The notes below the pieces were generated by a model that did not search any database, had not been told where the DNA came from, and was given only the letters and a program-made list of their open reading frames with translations. This document shows, piece by piece, positions 18,304 to 27,688 of a DNA stretch of 64,000 nt. Numbering within the stretch: position 1 is the first letter of the stretch; every line of letters starts with the position of its first letter. Made by a program: the position numbers and the translations under genes. Source of the stretch: Rhizobium ecuadorense (lineage in GTDB: Bacteria > Pseudomonadota > Alphaproteobacteria > Rhizobiales > Rhizobiaceae); NCBI RefSeq assembly GCF_001187535.1, contig NZ_LFIO01001065.1, positions 186,001 through 250,000 of the forward strand, in the 5' to 3' direction.

Positions 18304-18912
18304 TTACGAAGCCGGCTTCCCCAGCGCCTTTTCCATCGCCGGAAACAGCCCTTCCTTCAGGCTGATATTGTCGAAGGGGCCGACGCGTTTGTAGAGGATC
18401 GTGCCGTCGGGAGCGACCAGATAACTTTCCGGAATGCCGTAGACACCCCAGTCGATCGCCGCCTTGCCGTTCGGGTCGATGCCGATCGCCTGATAAGGAT
18501 TGCCGAGTTCGCCGAGGAAACGCAGGGCGTTGTCGTTCTGGTCCTTGTAATTGATGGCGACGATGTTCAGCCGTCCGTCTTTCGCCAGTTCCTTCAACAC
18601 GGGATGTTCGTCGCGGCAGGGCACGCACCAGGAGGCGAAGACGTTGACGAGGGTCAGCTTGCCCTTGATGGCAGCATCGGTCAGCGCCGGCAGATTGGCG
18701 CCCTCGAGCGGCGGCAGGTTCAGTGCCGGTGCCTTGGTGCCGATCAGGGCGGAGGGGATTTCGGTGATGTTCTTGCCGTGGAAATCCTGGTCGTAGAGCA
18801 TCTTTGCCGCCGTTGCCGCGATGCCGCCGAAGACGATCAGCGGCAGAAGCGCCAGCGCAGAACGGCCAAGTCCGCGCGGTTTGGCGGTCGTGGTTTCAGG
18901 CGCTTCGCTCAT
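18304..18912 (-). CDS. ccmG: Thiol:disulfide interchange protein CcmG (CycY/DsbE)
   Basis: A membrane-anchored periplasmic thioredoxin that reduces apocytochrome c before heme attachment. The 202 residues include one N-terminal transmembrane anchor (about 18-38), then the thioredoxin fold with the active site WCVPC in [17 protein letters not shown] and the cis-Pro region YGIPESYLV. The GVYGIPE motif is typical of CcmG. ATG 18912 overlaps the ccmD stop (ATGA). It is the last gene in ccmABCDG on the minus strand. Confidence 0.95.
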   Translation of the reverse strand: MSEAPETTTAKPRGLGRSALALLPLIVFGGIAATAAKMLYDQDFHGKNITEIPSALIGTKAPALNLPPLEGANLPALTDAAIKGKLTLVNVFASWCVPCRDEHPVLKELAKDGRLNIVAINYKDQNDNALRFLGELGNPYQAIGIDPNGKAAIDWGVYGIPESYLVAPDGTILYKRVGPFDNISLKEGLFPAMEKALGKPAS

Positions 18913-19076
18913 TCGCCGTCCTTTGCACGCGCCGAGCGGCGGCGAATGCCGGCGGCCTCGAGGGCTGCGAGCTCACGGCGACGCGCCTGACCGTCGGCCC
19001 AGGTCCAGAGGGTGACGGCGGCCGTCACGAGGGCGGCAAAACCGTAGGATGCGTAGACATAGAAGGCGTGCGTCAA
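18909..19076 (-). CDS. ccmD: Heme exporter protein CcmD
   Basis: A 55-residue protein, translated by hand. It reads [17 protein letters not shown].. with one transmembrane helix (about 9-27), then a basic tail ([21 protein letters not shown]). This is the size and layout of CcmD, which links CcmABC to CcmE during heme transfer. It begins at a TTG (19076) that overlaps the ccmC stop (TTGA) and ends in an ATGA overlap with ccmG. The short length and TTG start make it easy to miss. Confidence 0.88.
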   Translation of the reverse strand: MTHAFYVYASYGFAALVTAAVTLWTWADGQARRRELAALEAAGIRRRSARAKDGE

Positions 19077-19840
19077 ATTTGTTCCTCGCGGCTGGCCATG
19101 CGGGCGGCGAGACGGCGCTGGGCGGCGATGCGGCGGCGCCAGATCTCGTTCCTCATCGCCATGATATGCAGCGTGAAGAAGAGCAGGGTGAAGGCGATCG
19201 CCATGACGAAGAGCGGCCGCAGGAACTCCGGATCGATCGCCGGGCCGTCAAGGCGCATCACGCTTGCCGACTGATGCAGCGTGTTCCACCACTCGACCGA
19301 GAATTTGATGATCGGGATGTTGACGAAGCCGACGAGGATGAGCACGGCGGAAACGCGCGCGGCCTTCGACGGATCGTCGATGGCGCGGCTAAGCGCGATC
19401 AGGCCGAGATACATCAGGAAAAGCACGAAAACGGAGGTCAGCCGCGCATCCCACACCCACCAGGTGCCCCACATCGGCTTGCCCCAGAGCGAGCCGGTGA
19501 CGAGGGCGAGCAAAGTGAAGGCGGCGCCAAGCGGGGCGGCGGCCTTGGCGGAGACGTCGGCGAGAGGATGCCGCCAGACGAGCGTGCCGATCGCCGAGAC
19601 GCTCATCACCGTATAGCACATCATCGAAAGCCAGGCCGCGGGCACGTGGACATACATGATGCGCACGGTCTCGCCCTGCTGGTAATCGCCTTCCGTGGAG
19701 AAGCTGAGATAGAGGCCGACTGCGAAACAGAGGGTAGTAATGCCTGCCAGCCACGGAATGATGCGCGCCGCCAGCGCCAGAAACCGCGTCGGGTTGGCGA
19801 GGTCGCTGAATTTGCTGATGGCAAGGCTCGTTTCGCTCAT
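19073..19840 (-). CDS. ccmC: Heme exporter protein CcmC
   Basis: The membrane protein that presents heme to CcmE in cytochrome c maturation. The 255 residues have six transmembrane segments. The tryptophan-rich heme-handling motif is visible as [13 protein letters not shown] in the middle, with flanking histidines in [11 protein letters not shown] and WWNTLHQ. ATG 19840 gives [21 protein letters not shown] further upstream frame is not family-like. It lies 58 bp after ccmB. Confidence 0.96.
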   Translation of the reverse strand: MSETSLAISKFSDLANPTRFLALAARIIPWLAGITTLCFAVGLYLSFSTEGDYQQGETVRIMYVHVPAAWLSMMCYTVMSVSAIGTLVWRHPLADVSAKAAAPLGAAFTLLALVTGSLWGKPMWGTWWVWDARLTSVFVLFLMYLGLIALSRAIDDPSKAARVSAVLILVGFVNIPIIKFSVEWWNTLHQSASVMRLDGPAIDPEFLRPLFVMAIAFTLLFFTLHIMAMRNEIWRRRIAAQRRLAARMASREEQI

Positions 19841-19898
19841 GTCCGCTTCCTTACCTTGATCCGGCTTTTCCCGCAATCGAATGGCTGGTCAATCCTGG

Positions 19899-20558
19899 TC
19901 AATCCGCCGTGTTTCGCAGCGCGAGAGCGGCGGCGGCCGGGCCGATGACCGCGAAAAACAGGGTCAGGGCGATGAGGATGAGGAAGGGTGGCAGGAACGG
20001 GGCGGGATCCTCGACGGCGGCATAGGTGGCGCTGACGCCGAAGATCAGCACCGGGATGGCCAGCGGCAACACCAGGATCGAAACCAGTAGACCGCCGCGG
20101 GGCAGGGCGACGGCGACGGCAGCGCCGACGGCGCCGATGAAGGTGATGGCGGGCGATCCGACGAGCAGCGTCAGCATGGTGGCGGCAATTGCCGTCTCGT
20201 CCATATTCATGAACAGGCCGAGCAGCGGTGAGGCGATCACCAGCGGCAGGCTGGTCGCCGTCCAGTGGGCGAAGCATTTGACCAGCACGGTAAGGACCAG
20301 CGGCGTGTCCTGCATCAGCATAAGGTCGAGCGATCCGTCGTCGCGTTCGGCCTGGAACAGCCGGTCGAGGCCGAGAAGGGCGGCAAGCAGGGCGCCGATC
20401 CAGACGATGGCGGGGCCGATGCGGGAGAGAAGCTTGAGATCGGGGCCGACGCCGAAGGGGATGACGGCGACGATCGTGAGGAAGAACAGCACGCCGATCA
20501 GCGCACCGCCGCCGGCGCGGATCGAGAGTTTGAGATCGCGGAGGAAGAGGGCGGTCAT
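19899..20558 (-). CDS. ccmB: Heme exporter protein CcmB
   Basis: The transmembrane subunit of the CcmAB ABC complex, which drives release of holo-CcmE. The 219 residues contain about six hydrophobic segments, after a short cytoplasmic start MTALFLRDLKLSIRAGG. The segment FQAERDDGSLDLMLMQ in the first cytoplasmic loop is typical of CcmB. The start ATG 20558 lies 235 bp downstream of ccmA, a gap filled by a RIME-like repeat. Confidence 0.95.
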   Translation of the reverse strand: MTALFLRDLKLSIRAGGGALIGVLFFLTIVAVIPFGVGPDLKLLSRIGPAIVWIGALLAALLGLDRLFQAERDDGSLDLMLMQDTPLVLTVLVKCFAHWTATSLPLVIASPLLGLFMNMDETAIAATMLTLLVGSPAITFIGAVGAAVAVALPRGGLLVSILVLPLAIPVLIFGVSATYAAVEDPAPFLPPFLILIALTLFFAVIGPAAAALALRNTAD

Positions 20559-20591
20559 GCGGGGCGGCTCTGTGCGGTTGATGGGGCGGCA

Positions 20592-20773
20592 CCCCCCTCT
20601 GCCCTGCCGGGCATCTCCCCCACAAGGGGGGAGATTGGCAAGATGCACCGGTTTCGCGAAACCTTGATCGTGCGCCGAGCGGCTGCGGCTATCTGCGGCG
20701 TTTCATTGGGGCAAGAGGGCGCCCCTGGCCGATCTCCCCCCTTGTGGGGGAGATGCCCGGCAGGGCAGAGGGA
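20592..20773. repeat. RIME-like paired palindrome in the ccmA-ccmB gap
   Basis: Two inverted arms of about 41 bp (20593-20635 and 20731-20773), nearly identical after reverse complementation and separated by 95 bp. Each arm contains the nested palindromes CCCTGCCGGGC and ATCTCCCCCACAAGGGGGGAGAT (the latter read as ATCTCCCCC and GGGGGGAGAT around ACAA). The architecture fits Rhizobium-specific intergenic mosaic elements. It lies inside the ccm transcription unit and may modulate or process the mRNA between ccmA and ccmB. Confidence 0.85.
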
Positions 20774-20793
20774 GGTAGCGACACGGCAAACCA

Positions 20794-21429
20794 TCATCCC
20801 CATACCCCCGCATCCACACCTGAAAAACCCGTCATCTTCAACTCCTGCGCATTCTTCAATCCCAGCGGCTGGTGCGTCGCCGCCAGCACGATGCCGCCTT
20901 CGGCCAGATGCGCTTCGATCAAGCCGGCGAACAGCCGGTCGGCGCTGGCATCGAGTGCCGCCGTGGGTTCGTCGAGGATCCAGACGGGGCGGTGGGCGAC
21001 GAGCAGTTTGGCGAAAGCTATCCGGCGTTGCTGGCCGGCGGAGAGGTAGCCGAAGGGAAGATGGGTTATCCCCGGTAGGCCGACGGCGTCAGCGGCGTCC
21101 TGGACGGAGAGGCCGGTGCTTCCGAGGAAACTGCGCCAGAAGTCGAGATTTTCTGCAACTGTAAGTTCATTCTTCATCGCATTCCGATGGCCAAGATAGT
21201 GGCTGGCCTCGCCGGGATACCTGTCTTCCCGGCCCTCTCCGCCGCGGAAGATCACAGTGCCCTTGTCCGGCCTCAGGAGACCGGCGACGACGCGCAGTAA
21301 AGTGGACTTTCCCGATCCATTTCTGCCCGTCAGAATGAGCGCCTCACCGGCTGCCAAGTGAAAGGAAATGTTAACAAAAATGAGATCCTCACCGCGCCTT
21401 GCAGCCAGATTTTCGGCGGTGAGATGCAT
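20794..21429 (-). CDS. ccmA: Cytochrome c biogenesis ATP-binding protein CcmA
   Basis: The ATPase of the CcmAB complex. The 211 residues show Walker A GRNGSGKST, a CcmA-type LGHRNAMKNELTVAENLDFW region, the signature LSAGQQRR, Walker B VWILDEPTAALD and the switch His in ATHQPLG. ATG 21429 begins MHLTAENLAARRGEDLIF. It is the first gene of the ccm unit and is divergent from acnA across a 262-bp region that must carry both promoters. Confidence 0.96.
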   Translation of the reverse strand: MHLTAENLAARRGEDLIFVNISFHLAAGEALILTGRNGSGKSTLLRVVAGLLRPDKGTVIFRGGEGREDRYPGEASHYLGHRNAMKNELTVAENLDFWRSFLGSTGLSVQDAADAVGLPGITHLPFGYLSAGQQRRIAFAKLLVAHRPVWILDEPTAALDASADRLFAGLIEAHLAEGGIVLAATHQPLGLKNAQELKMTGFSGVDAGVWG

Positions 21430-21691
21430 GCGTCGGCTCTTTCTTGGTTTCGGCTTCCGAAGAGGTCAAAAAATCTCGGATTTTGACGGTGCTCGGGTAT
21501 GGCAAGTTTTTAGGAAATTATCTATAAGACCGGCAACCACGCCAGCGGTCGGCGTGAATTTCATCCTTGCGCCGAACTTGGAGCGTCTGTTCCACGTGCG
21601 GACAGCGGAAATGGCCGTACCCGCATCCTGATGTGCATTAAGTGCATAGGCGTCCGCACGACTGTGTTGGCTATCAGAAACGGGGTCTCTC

Positions 21692-24382
21692 GTGTCTAAA
21701 TCTCTTGACAGTTTCAATTGTCGTTCCACGCTTTCCGTTGGTGGAAAGGACTATGTCTATTATAGCCTGCCCAAGGCTGAGGCAAACGGTCTGCCCGGCG
21801 TCTCGAAGCTTCCCTACTCGATGAAGGTGCTGCTCGAAAACCTGCTGCGCTTCGAAGATGGCCAGTCGGTCACCAAGGAGCACATCCTGGCCGTTGCCGA
21901 ATGGCTCAACAACAAGGGCGCGGTCGAAAACGAGATCGCCTATCGCCCGGCGCGCGTGCTGATGCAGGACTTCACCGGCGTTCCCGCCGTCGTCGATCTT
22001 GCCGCGATGCGCGACGCGATGGTGTCGCTCGGCGGCGACCCCGAAAAGATCAACCCGCTCGTTCCCGTCGACCTCGTCATCGACCACTCGGTCATCGTCG
22101 ACGAATTCGGCACGCCGCAGGCCTTCGCCAAAAACGTCGAGCTGGAATACCAGCGCAACGGCGAGCGCTACCGCTTCCTGAAGTGGGGCCAGCAGGCCTT
22201 CAAGAATTTCCGCGTCGTGCCTCCCGGCACCGGCATCTGTCATCAGGTCAATCTCGAATATCTCGGCCAGACCGTCTGGACCAAGGAAGAGGACGGCGAG
22301 ACGATCGCCTATCCGGATACCTGCGTCGGCACCGACAGCCACACGACAATGATCAACGGTCTCGGCGTGCTCGGCTGGGGTGTGGGCGGTATTGAAGCTG
22401 AGGCTGCGATGCTCGGCCAGCCGGTTTCGATGTTGCTGCCGGAAGTCATCGGCTTCAAGCTGACCGGCAAGCTCAAGGAAGGCGTCACCGCGACCGACCT
22501 CGTTCTGACCGTCGTGCAGATGCTGCGCAAGAAGGGCGTCGTTTCGAAGTTCGTCGAATTCTTCGGCCCCGGCATGGACAACATGCCGCTCGCCGACCGC
22601 GCAACGATCGGCAATATGGGTCCGGAGTATGGCGCCACCTGCGGCTTCTTCCCGGTCGACGGCGAAACCATCAACTACCTCACCATGTCCGGCCGCACGC
22701 ATGACCGGATCGCCCTCGTCGAAGCCTATTCGAAGGCCCAGGGCATGTGGCGTGACGGCGACGGTTCCGACCTCGTCTTCACCGACACGCTGGAACTCGA
22801 CCTCGGCGACGTCGTCCCGTCGATGGCCGGCCCGAAGCGTCCGGAAGGCCGCATCGCGCTCGAAAACATCGCTTCCGGCTTCGCCGGTTCGATGGACGCC
22901 GACTATAAGAAGCCCGGCCAGCTCAACAACCGCTACGCCGTCGACGGCACGGATTTCGATCTCGGCCATGGTGACGTGGCGATTGCCGCCATCACCTCGT
23001 GCACCAACACGTCCAACCCGTCGGTGCTGATCGCGGCCGGACTTCTTGCCCGCAACGCCGTTGCCAAGGGCCTGAAGACCAAGCCGTGGGTCAAGACCTC
23101 GCTTGCTCCGGGATCGCAGGTCGTCGGCGAATATCTCGCCAAGTCAGGTCTGCAGGCCGATCTCGACAAGCTCGGCTTCAATCTGGTCGGTTTCGGCTGC
23201 ACCACCTGCATCGGCAATTCCGGCCCGCTGCCGGCGCCGATCTCGAAGACGATCAACGACAAGGGCCTGATCGTATCCGGCGTTCTCTCCGGCAACCGCA
23301 ACTTCGAAGGCCGCATTTCGCCCGACGTGCAGGCGAATTACCTCGCTTCGCCGCCGCTCGTCGTCGCCTATGCGCTCGCCGGCACGGTGCAGAAGGATCT
23401 GACCAAGGAGCCGATCGGCGAGGACCAGAACGGCAACCCTGTCTACCTCAAGGACATCTGGCCGACCTCGCACGAGGTGCAGGAATTCATCCAGAAATAC
23501 GTCACCCGCGAACTGTACGAAAGCAAGTATGCCGACGTCTTCAAGGGCGACGTCAACTGGCAGGCTGTTCAGGTTCCTCCGGGCCAGACCTACGCCTGGG
23601 ACGACGATTCGACCTATGTCCAGAACCCGCCCTACTTCGTCGGTATGGGCAAGAAGGGCACCGGCGTTGCGGATATCAAGGGCGCCCGCGTCCTCGGCCT
23701 GTTCGGCGACAAGATCACCACCGACCACATTTCGCCGGCCGGTTCGATCAAGGCGGCATCGCCGGCCGGTGCTTACCTCATCGACCACGAGGTCGCGGTT
23801 GCCGACTTCAACCAGTACGGCACGCGCCGCGGTAACCATGAAGTGATGATGCGCGGCACCTTCGCCAATATCCGCATCCGCAACCACATGCTCGGCCCGA
23901 ACGGCAAGGAAGGTGGCTACACCATCCACTACCCGTCGAAGGAAGAGACGTCGATCTACGACGGCGCGATGCAGTACAAGGCCGAAGGCGTGCCGCTCGT
24001 CATCTTCGCCGGTGTCGAATACGGCAACGGCTCCTCGCGCGACTGGGCTGCCAAGGGCACCAACCTGCTCGGCGTCAAGGCCGTGATCGCCCAGTCCTTC
24101 GAGCGCATCCATCGCTCGAACCTGGTCGGCATGGGCGTCATCCCCTTCGTCTTCGAAGAGGGCACGACCTGGCAAAGCCTCGGCCTCAAGGGCGACGAAC
24201 TCGTCACCATCGAAGGTCTCGACAAGATCAAGCCGCGCGAGAAGAAGATCGCCAGGATCACCTATGGCGACGGCACCGTGAAGGAAGTTCCGCTGCTGTC
24301 GCGCGTCGACACGCTCGACGAGGTGGTCTACCTCAACAATGGCGGTATCCTGCAGACGGTTCTGCGCGATCTGGCTGCCTGA
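21692..24382 (+). CDS. acnA: Aconitate hydratase
   Basis: The [4Fe-4S] TCA-cycle enzyme that isomerises citrate and isocitrate, of the IRP1/AcnA type, 896 residues. Cluster ligands are in [11 protein letters not shown] (about residue 435) and [13 protein letters not shown] (about 501-504). [18 protein letters not shown] swivel-domain landmarks, read as DHISPAGSI, and [10 protein letters not shown] follow. It begins at GTG 21692, giving [19 protein letters not shown]. It is monocistronic and ends in a good terminator. The protein may also bind RNA like other members, which is not testable from sequence. Confidence 0.97.
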   Translation: MSKSLDSFNCRSTLSVGGKDYVYYSLPKAEANGLPGVSKLPYSMKVLLENLLRFEDGQSVTKEHILAVAEWLNNKGAVENEIAYRPARVLMQDFTGVPAVVDLAAMRDAMVSLGGDPEKINPLVPVDLVIDHSVIVDEFGTPQAFAKNVELEYQRNGERYRFLKWGQQAFKNFRVVPPGTGICHQVNLEYLGQTVWTKEEDGETIAYPDTCVGTDSHTTMINGLGVLGWGVGGIEAEAAMLGQPVSMLLPEVIGFKLTGKLKEGVTATDLVLTVVQMLRKKGVVSKFVEFFGPGMDNMPLADRATIGNMGPEYGATCGFFPVDGETINYLTMSGRTHDRIALVEAYSKAQGMWRDGDGSDLVFTDTLELDLGDVVPSMAGPKRPEGRIALENIASGFAGSMDADYKKPGQLNNRYAVDGTDFDLGHGDVAIAAITSCTNTSNPSVLIAAGLLARNAVAKGLKTKPWVKTSLAPGSQVVGEYLAKSGLQADLDKLGFNLVGFGCTTCIGNSGPLPAPISKTINDKGLIVSGVLSGNRNFEGRISPDVQANYLASPPLVVAYALAGTVQKDLTKEPIGEDQNGNPVYLKDIWPTSHEVQEFIQKYVTRELYESKYADVFKGDVNWQAVQVPPGQTYAWDDDSTYVQNPPYFVGMGKKGTGVADIKGARVLGLFGDKITTDHISPAGSIKAASPAGAYLIDHEVAVADFNQYGTRRGNHEVMMRGTFANIRIRNHMLGPNGKEGGYTIHYPSKEETSIYDGAMQYKAEGVPLVIFAGVEYGNGSSRDWAAKGTNLLGVKAVIAQSFERIHRSNLVGMGVIPFVFEEGTTWQSLGLKGDELVTIEGLDKIKPREKKIARITYGDGTVKEVPLLSRVDTLDEVVYLNNGGILQTVLRDLAA

Positions 24383-24407
24383 TTGTTAATAGCCTCGTAT
24401 GATAGTG

Positions 24408-24440
24408 GCCGCCGGAGAGCAGTTTCCGGCGGCTTTTCTT
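24408..24440 (+). terminator. Rho-independent terminator of acnA
   Basis: The stem GCCGCCGGA at 24408-24416 pairs perfectly with TCCGGCGGC at 24425-24433, followed by TTTTCTTT. It starts 25 bp after the acnA stop. Confidence 0.88.
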
Positions 24441-24615
24441 TGCGGCGGCGGTATTTGAGGGGGCTCACAATGATTTGTTTTCTGCGGGTTCCGGTTGCGC
24501 TGCGTCTCACCCGTTCGTGACTTTTCGTTTGGACCCGGAAGGATTATTCGTACGTTCATATGTCAGGGCCTTCGGTTCGAGCCCGCCGTCGGCGCTGAAA
24601 AAGAGGTGCAGGTGA

Positions 24616-25356
24616 ATGTCCCCCCGTTTCTTGATTCCGCTGATCGCCGGCGTTGTTCTCTCAGGCCCGCTGCAGGCCGAAGACGGCACGCCGAAAGGTG
24701 TCGTCGAACTCTTCACCGCGCAGGGCTGCTCTTCCTGTCCGCCGGCTGACGCGGCTTTCCGCAAGCTGGTGAGCCAGGGTGACGTCATCGCGCTTGCCTA
24801 TCATGTCGATTACTGGAACTACCTCGGCTGGGCCGATACGCTGAGCTCCAAGGAAAATACCGAGCGGCAGTATGGCTATGCCAGGACGATGGGTCGCAGC
24901 AACGTCTATACGCCACAGGCGATCGTCAACGGGCGCGGCCATCTGGCCGGCGCCGATCTCAACGGCATCAATAGCAAGATCGACACCTATAGCAGCGAAG
25001 GTAACGGGCTGACCGTTCCCATCAGCGCGTCGATGCGCGGCGACGAGCTGGAGATCAAGATCGGCGCGGGACAGGGCAAAGCCAATGTCGTGATGGTCTA
25101 TTTCGACAAGGAAAAGACGATCGAGGTCGAAAAAGGCGAGAACAGCGGCAAGAAGCTCTCCTATCTGCACAGCGTCACCAATGTCGAAACGGTCGGCATG
25201 TGGGACGGCAAGGCGACCAGTCTGACGCTGCCGGCCAGCGTCCTGCAGCGGCCGCAGCTCGAGGGCTGCGCGATCCTGCTGCAATCGGCGAGCGACAATG
25301 GCGATCCGGCGGCGATCCTTGGCGCGACCGTGGTGATGGCGGGAAAAAACATCTGA
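24616..25356 (+). CDS. DUF1223 secreted thioredoxin-like protein
   Basis: A 246-residue protein with a short signal peptide (cleavage likely near LQA-ED at 21). A thioredoxin-like start follows: VVELFTAQGCSSCPPADAAF, with a CxxC at residues 38 and 41. This is the DUF1223 family; its members are periplasmic and probably redox-active, but their substrates are not known. ATG 24616 follows AGGTGCAGGTGA. The conserved WNYLGWADTLSS segment lies near residue 70. It is a single gene between acnA and DUF2794. Confidence 0.85.
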   Translation: MSPRFLIPLIAGVVLSGPLQAEDGTPKGVVELFTAQGCSSCPPADAAFRKLVSQGDVIALAYHVDYWNYLGWADTLSSKENTERQYGYARTMGRSNVYTPQAIVNGRGHLAGADLNGINSKIDTYSSEGNGLTVPISASMRGDELEIKIGAGQGKANVVMVYFDKEKTIEVEKGENSGKKLSYLHSVTNVETVGMWDGKATSLTLPASVLQRPQLEGCAILLQSASDNGDPAAILGATVVMAGKNI

Positions 25357-25705
25357 GATTTCATCCGCTTGCGGATGAAGTACCGGGCGGCCCGGCTGAG
25401 CGTATTCGGGGCTGGGGTTAAGGTCGATACGCTCCGCCGGGCCCTTTGGCGCGCTGGCGCCAAACCGGGCTTCATAAATCTCCTGCAAATGAGGCGCTGT
25501 TTTGACTGAAATGCGGCGCTGCCGAGAAAGCCACAGCGCTGTCACCCGCATCGGACGACGCGCCGATTCAAAGTGCTGCAGCGTCCATGCGCGCTGACGC
25601 GCGGCGCTGTAGTGCGGCCGAATGTGACGGCCGGCGCTCTTGCAATTTGCGGCGGCTCGGGCACACTGTCACTCTCCTGTCACATGCAGAGGCCTTGGAG
25701 ACTGA
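25357..25705. other. Gene-free stretch with two hairpins
   Basis: About 350 bp. A tight hairpin (TTCATCCGC at 25360-25368 with GCGGATGAA at 25371-25379) lies just after the DUF1223 stop. A second, larger structure at 25573-25615 is described separately. I see no ORF of interest here; the DUF2794 promoter should be near the 3' end. Confidence 0.5.
25571..25616. repeat. Structured rhizobial repeat (AAGTGCTGCAGCG...CGCTGTAGTGC)
   Basis: GCTGCAGCG at 25575-25583 pairs, with two G-U wobbles, with CGCTGTAGT at 25605-25613; an inner GCGCG...CGCGC stem forms the tip. The wording resembles a dispersed element that I recall in many rhizobial intergenic regions. Copy number could not be checked. Confidence 0.5.
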
Positions 25706-26107
25706 ATGACAGATCAGCCGGATTTGCGACACGGCGAAAGCCGTTCCGTCGACAATAGTTCCTCAGTCGTCGTCGATCTCAGGGAATACAAGCAGAGCAA
25801 GGACCCGCTTCCGGTGACCTTTCATCGGCGTGAACTGGATGCGATCCTGTGGATCTACGGCCGTATGGTCGGCGACGGCGAATGGCGCGACTACGCCATC
25901 GATCACCTGAAGGACAGGGCGGTATTTTCCGTCTTCAAGCGCTCCGGTGAAATGCCGCTCTTCCGCATCGAGAAAAATCCCAAGCTCGCCGCCAAGCAGG
26001 GTGCCTATTCCGTGATCAACGTCCACGGCACCATCCTGAAGCGCGGTCACGAGCTGCACCAGGTGCTGAGGGTGTTCGACAAGGCACTGAAGCTGGTCGA
26101 TAAGTAA
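25706..26107 (+). CDS. DUF2794 family protein
   Basis: A 133-residue soluble protein of unknown function, conserved in alphaproteobacteria. It shows the family core: PVTFHRRELDAILWIYGRMVGDGEWRDYAID (split here as RRELDAILWIYGRMV and GEWRDYAID), VFSVFKRSGEMPLFRI and YSVINVHGTILKRGHEL. ATG 25706 gives a polar variable N-terminus. It is convergent with the GNAT gene, with only 6 bp between the stops. Confidence 0.85.
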   Translation: MTDQPDLRHGESRSVDNSSSVVVDLREYKQSKDPLPVTFHRRELDAILWIYGRMVGDGEWRDYAIDHLKDRAVFSVFKRSGEMPLFRIEKNPKLAAKQGAYSVINVHGTILKRGHELHQVLRVFDKALKLVDK

Positions 26108-26113
26108 GCCGAA

Positions 26114-26671
26114 TCAGCCTGCAAACAGCGTGCCGGGATAGGTCGACGGATCCGGATCGGTCGTCATGCCCTCGCCGAGGACGCGCTGCATGAGCATCGT
26201 ATCCAGCCAGCGGCCGTGTTTGTAGCCGGCGCCCCTCATCAGGCCGACCTCCACGAAGCCCGCCTTGAGATGAAGTGCGATCGAGGCGGGGCTGGCGCCG
26301 CCGATGACGGCGATCATCTGACGAAAACCGAGACTGGTGCAGCGGTCGATCAGCTCGGCCATCAGTACTTTGCCGATGCCGCGGCCGCGGGCTTCGGGCG
26401 CCAGATAGATCGAGTCCTCGACCATCCATCGATAGGCCGGGCGGACGCGAAAGGCCGAGGCATAGGCATAGCCGAGCAGGCTTCCATCCGCACCGGCTGC
26501 GGCGATATAGGGATATTGCTGGCCGACAATCGCCGCCAAGCGCTGCGCCATCTCGGCCTCTGACGGCGGCGTGATCTCGTAGCTCGACGTGCCGTTCAGC
26601 ACGGATTCGCGGTAGATTTCGGCAATGGCGGGGATATCGGCTTCGGAAGCATTGCGCAGGAGGAAGGACAT
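26114..26671 (-). CDS. GNAT N-acetyltransferase, phosphinothricin acetyltransferase-like
   Basis: An acetyl-CoA-dependent N-acetyltransferase of 185 residues. LRNASEADIPAIAEIYRESV at the N-terminus and the acetyl-CoA site EARGRGIGKVLM, then IGGASPASIALHLKAGF and GRWLDTMLMQR, fit the pat/bar-like subgroup, which usually acts on glutamate-like or methionine-sulfone-like amines. ATG 26671 starts MSFLLRNAS; an ATG at 26716 would add 15 residues. The native substrate is unknown. Confidence 0.88.
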   Translation of the reverse strand: MSFLLRNASEADIPAIAEIYRESVLNGTSSYEITPPSEAEMAQRLAAIVGQQYPYIAAAGADGSLLGYAYASAFRVRPAYRWMVEDSIYLAPEARGRGIGKVLMAELIDRCTSLGFRQMIAVIGGASPASIALHLKAGFVEVGLMRGAGYKHGRWLDTMLMQRVLGEGMTTDPDPSTYPGTLFAG

Positions 26672-26736
26672 TTCGGCGGCGGGTCCATCAGGAGGGCAAG
26701 GCTCTTCTAAAATCATCCCAGGAAAATCAGCGCAAC

Positions 26737-26760
26737 AAAAAAGGCGGCCGAAGCCGCCTT
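26737..26760 (-). terminator. Rho-independent terminator of the Bax inhibitor-like gene
   Basis: AAGGCGGC at 26741-26748 pairs with GCCGCCTT at 26753-26760 around a CGAA loop. On the minus strand the stem runs into a T6 tract. It lies about 20 bp after the stop at 26781. Confidence 0.88.
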
Positions 26761-26780
26761 TTCGATTTCAGTGTGTCTGC

Positions 26781-27509
26781 TTATTTGCGGTTGCCCATGA
26801 ACTGCAGCAGGAACATGAAGAGGTTGATGAAGTCGAGATAGAGCGTCAGTGCGCCCATGATCGCCTTGCGGCCGGCCACGGCAACGTCATCGGCTTCCAG
26901 GTACAGTTCCTTGATCCGCTGCGTGTCGTAGGCGGTCAGGCCTGCGAAGATCAGAACGCCGATCACCGAGATCGCGAACTGCATGGCCGACGAAGCCAGG
27001 AAGATGTTGACGATCGACGCGATGATCAGGCCGAAAAGACCCATGATCAGGAACGAGCCCATCGCCGACAGATCACGCTTCGTCGTGTAGCCGTAAAGCG
27101 ACAGCGCGCCGAAGGAGGCGGCGGTGACGAAGAAGGTCTGAACGACGCTCTGGCCGGTGTAGACCAGGAAGATCGACGAGAGCGACAGGCCGACCAGGCC
27201 GGCATAGACCCAAAAGGTCGTCTGTGCGGCGGCCACGCTCATGCTATTGATGCGGAAGCTCAGGAAGAAGACGGCCGCGAGCGGCGCGAGGATGACGACC
27301 CAGCGCAAGGGCGACTGGAACAGCAGTACGCCGAACTGGGTGAGTTGTCCGTCCTGAACAGCGAAGTTGAATCCGAGATATGCGGCCACACCGGTGATCG
27401 CCAGACCCAGCGCCATCAGGTTGTAAACCTTGAGCATATAAGCGCGCAGGCCTTGATCAATCATCTCGCCGGTCTGAGCGCGGCTTTGATAGTTACGAAG
27501 GTCAGCCAT
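26781..27509 (-). CDS. Bax inhibitor-1/YccA family membrane protein
   Basis: A seven-helix inner-membrane protein, 242 residues. It has the BI-1/YbhL signature, with YMLKVYNLMALGLAITGVAAYLGF at the first helix (here read as VYNLMALGL), a central FILVYTGQSVVQTFFVTAASFG, and a C-terminal YLDFINLFMFLLQFMGNRK typical of bacterial members. The family has been linked to calcium leak and to FtsH-associated membrane quality control; the role here is inferred. A single gene with its own terminator. Confidence 0.93.
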   Translation of the reverse strand: MADLRNYQSRAQTGEMIDQGLRAYMLKVYNLMALGLAITGVAAYLGFNFAVQDGQLTQFGVLLFQSPLRWVVILAPLAAVFFLSFRINSMSVAAAQTTFWVYAGLVGLSLSSIFLVYTGQSVVQTFFVTAASFGALSLYGYTTKRDLSAMGSFLIMGLFGLIIASIVNIFLASSAMQFAISVIGVLIFAGLTAYDTQRIKELYLEADDVAVAGRKAIMGALTLYLDFINLFMFLLQFMGNRK

Positions 27510-27688
27510 AGTTTCCTCTTAAAAGCTCCGATGGAGATACGGTGTCGGGTTTTCGACCCGGGCGCCGCTGCGGAGCTCCAGCATGCCTGCCGACAATATG
27601 AGGCTTTCGTTCATCGCAAACAAGAGGGTTGCAACGGCCCGGCCGGTTAAATCGCCGTAAGGTGAAGGGTTTGGCTGCCGCTGCCCGG

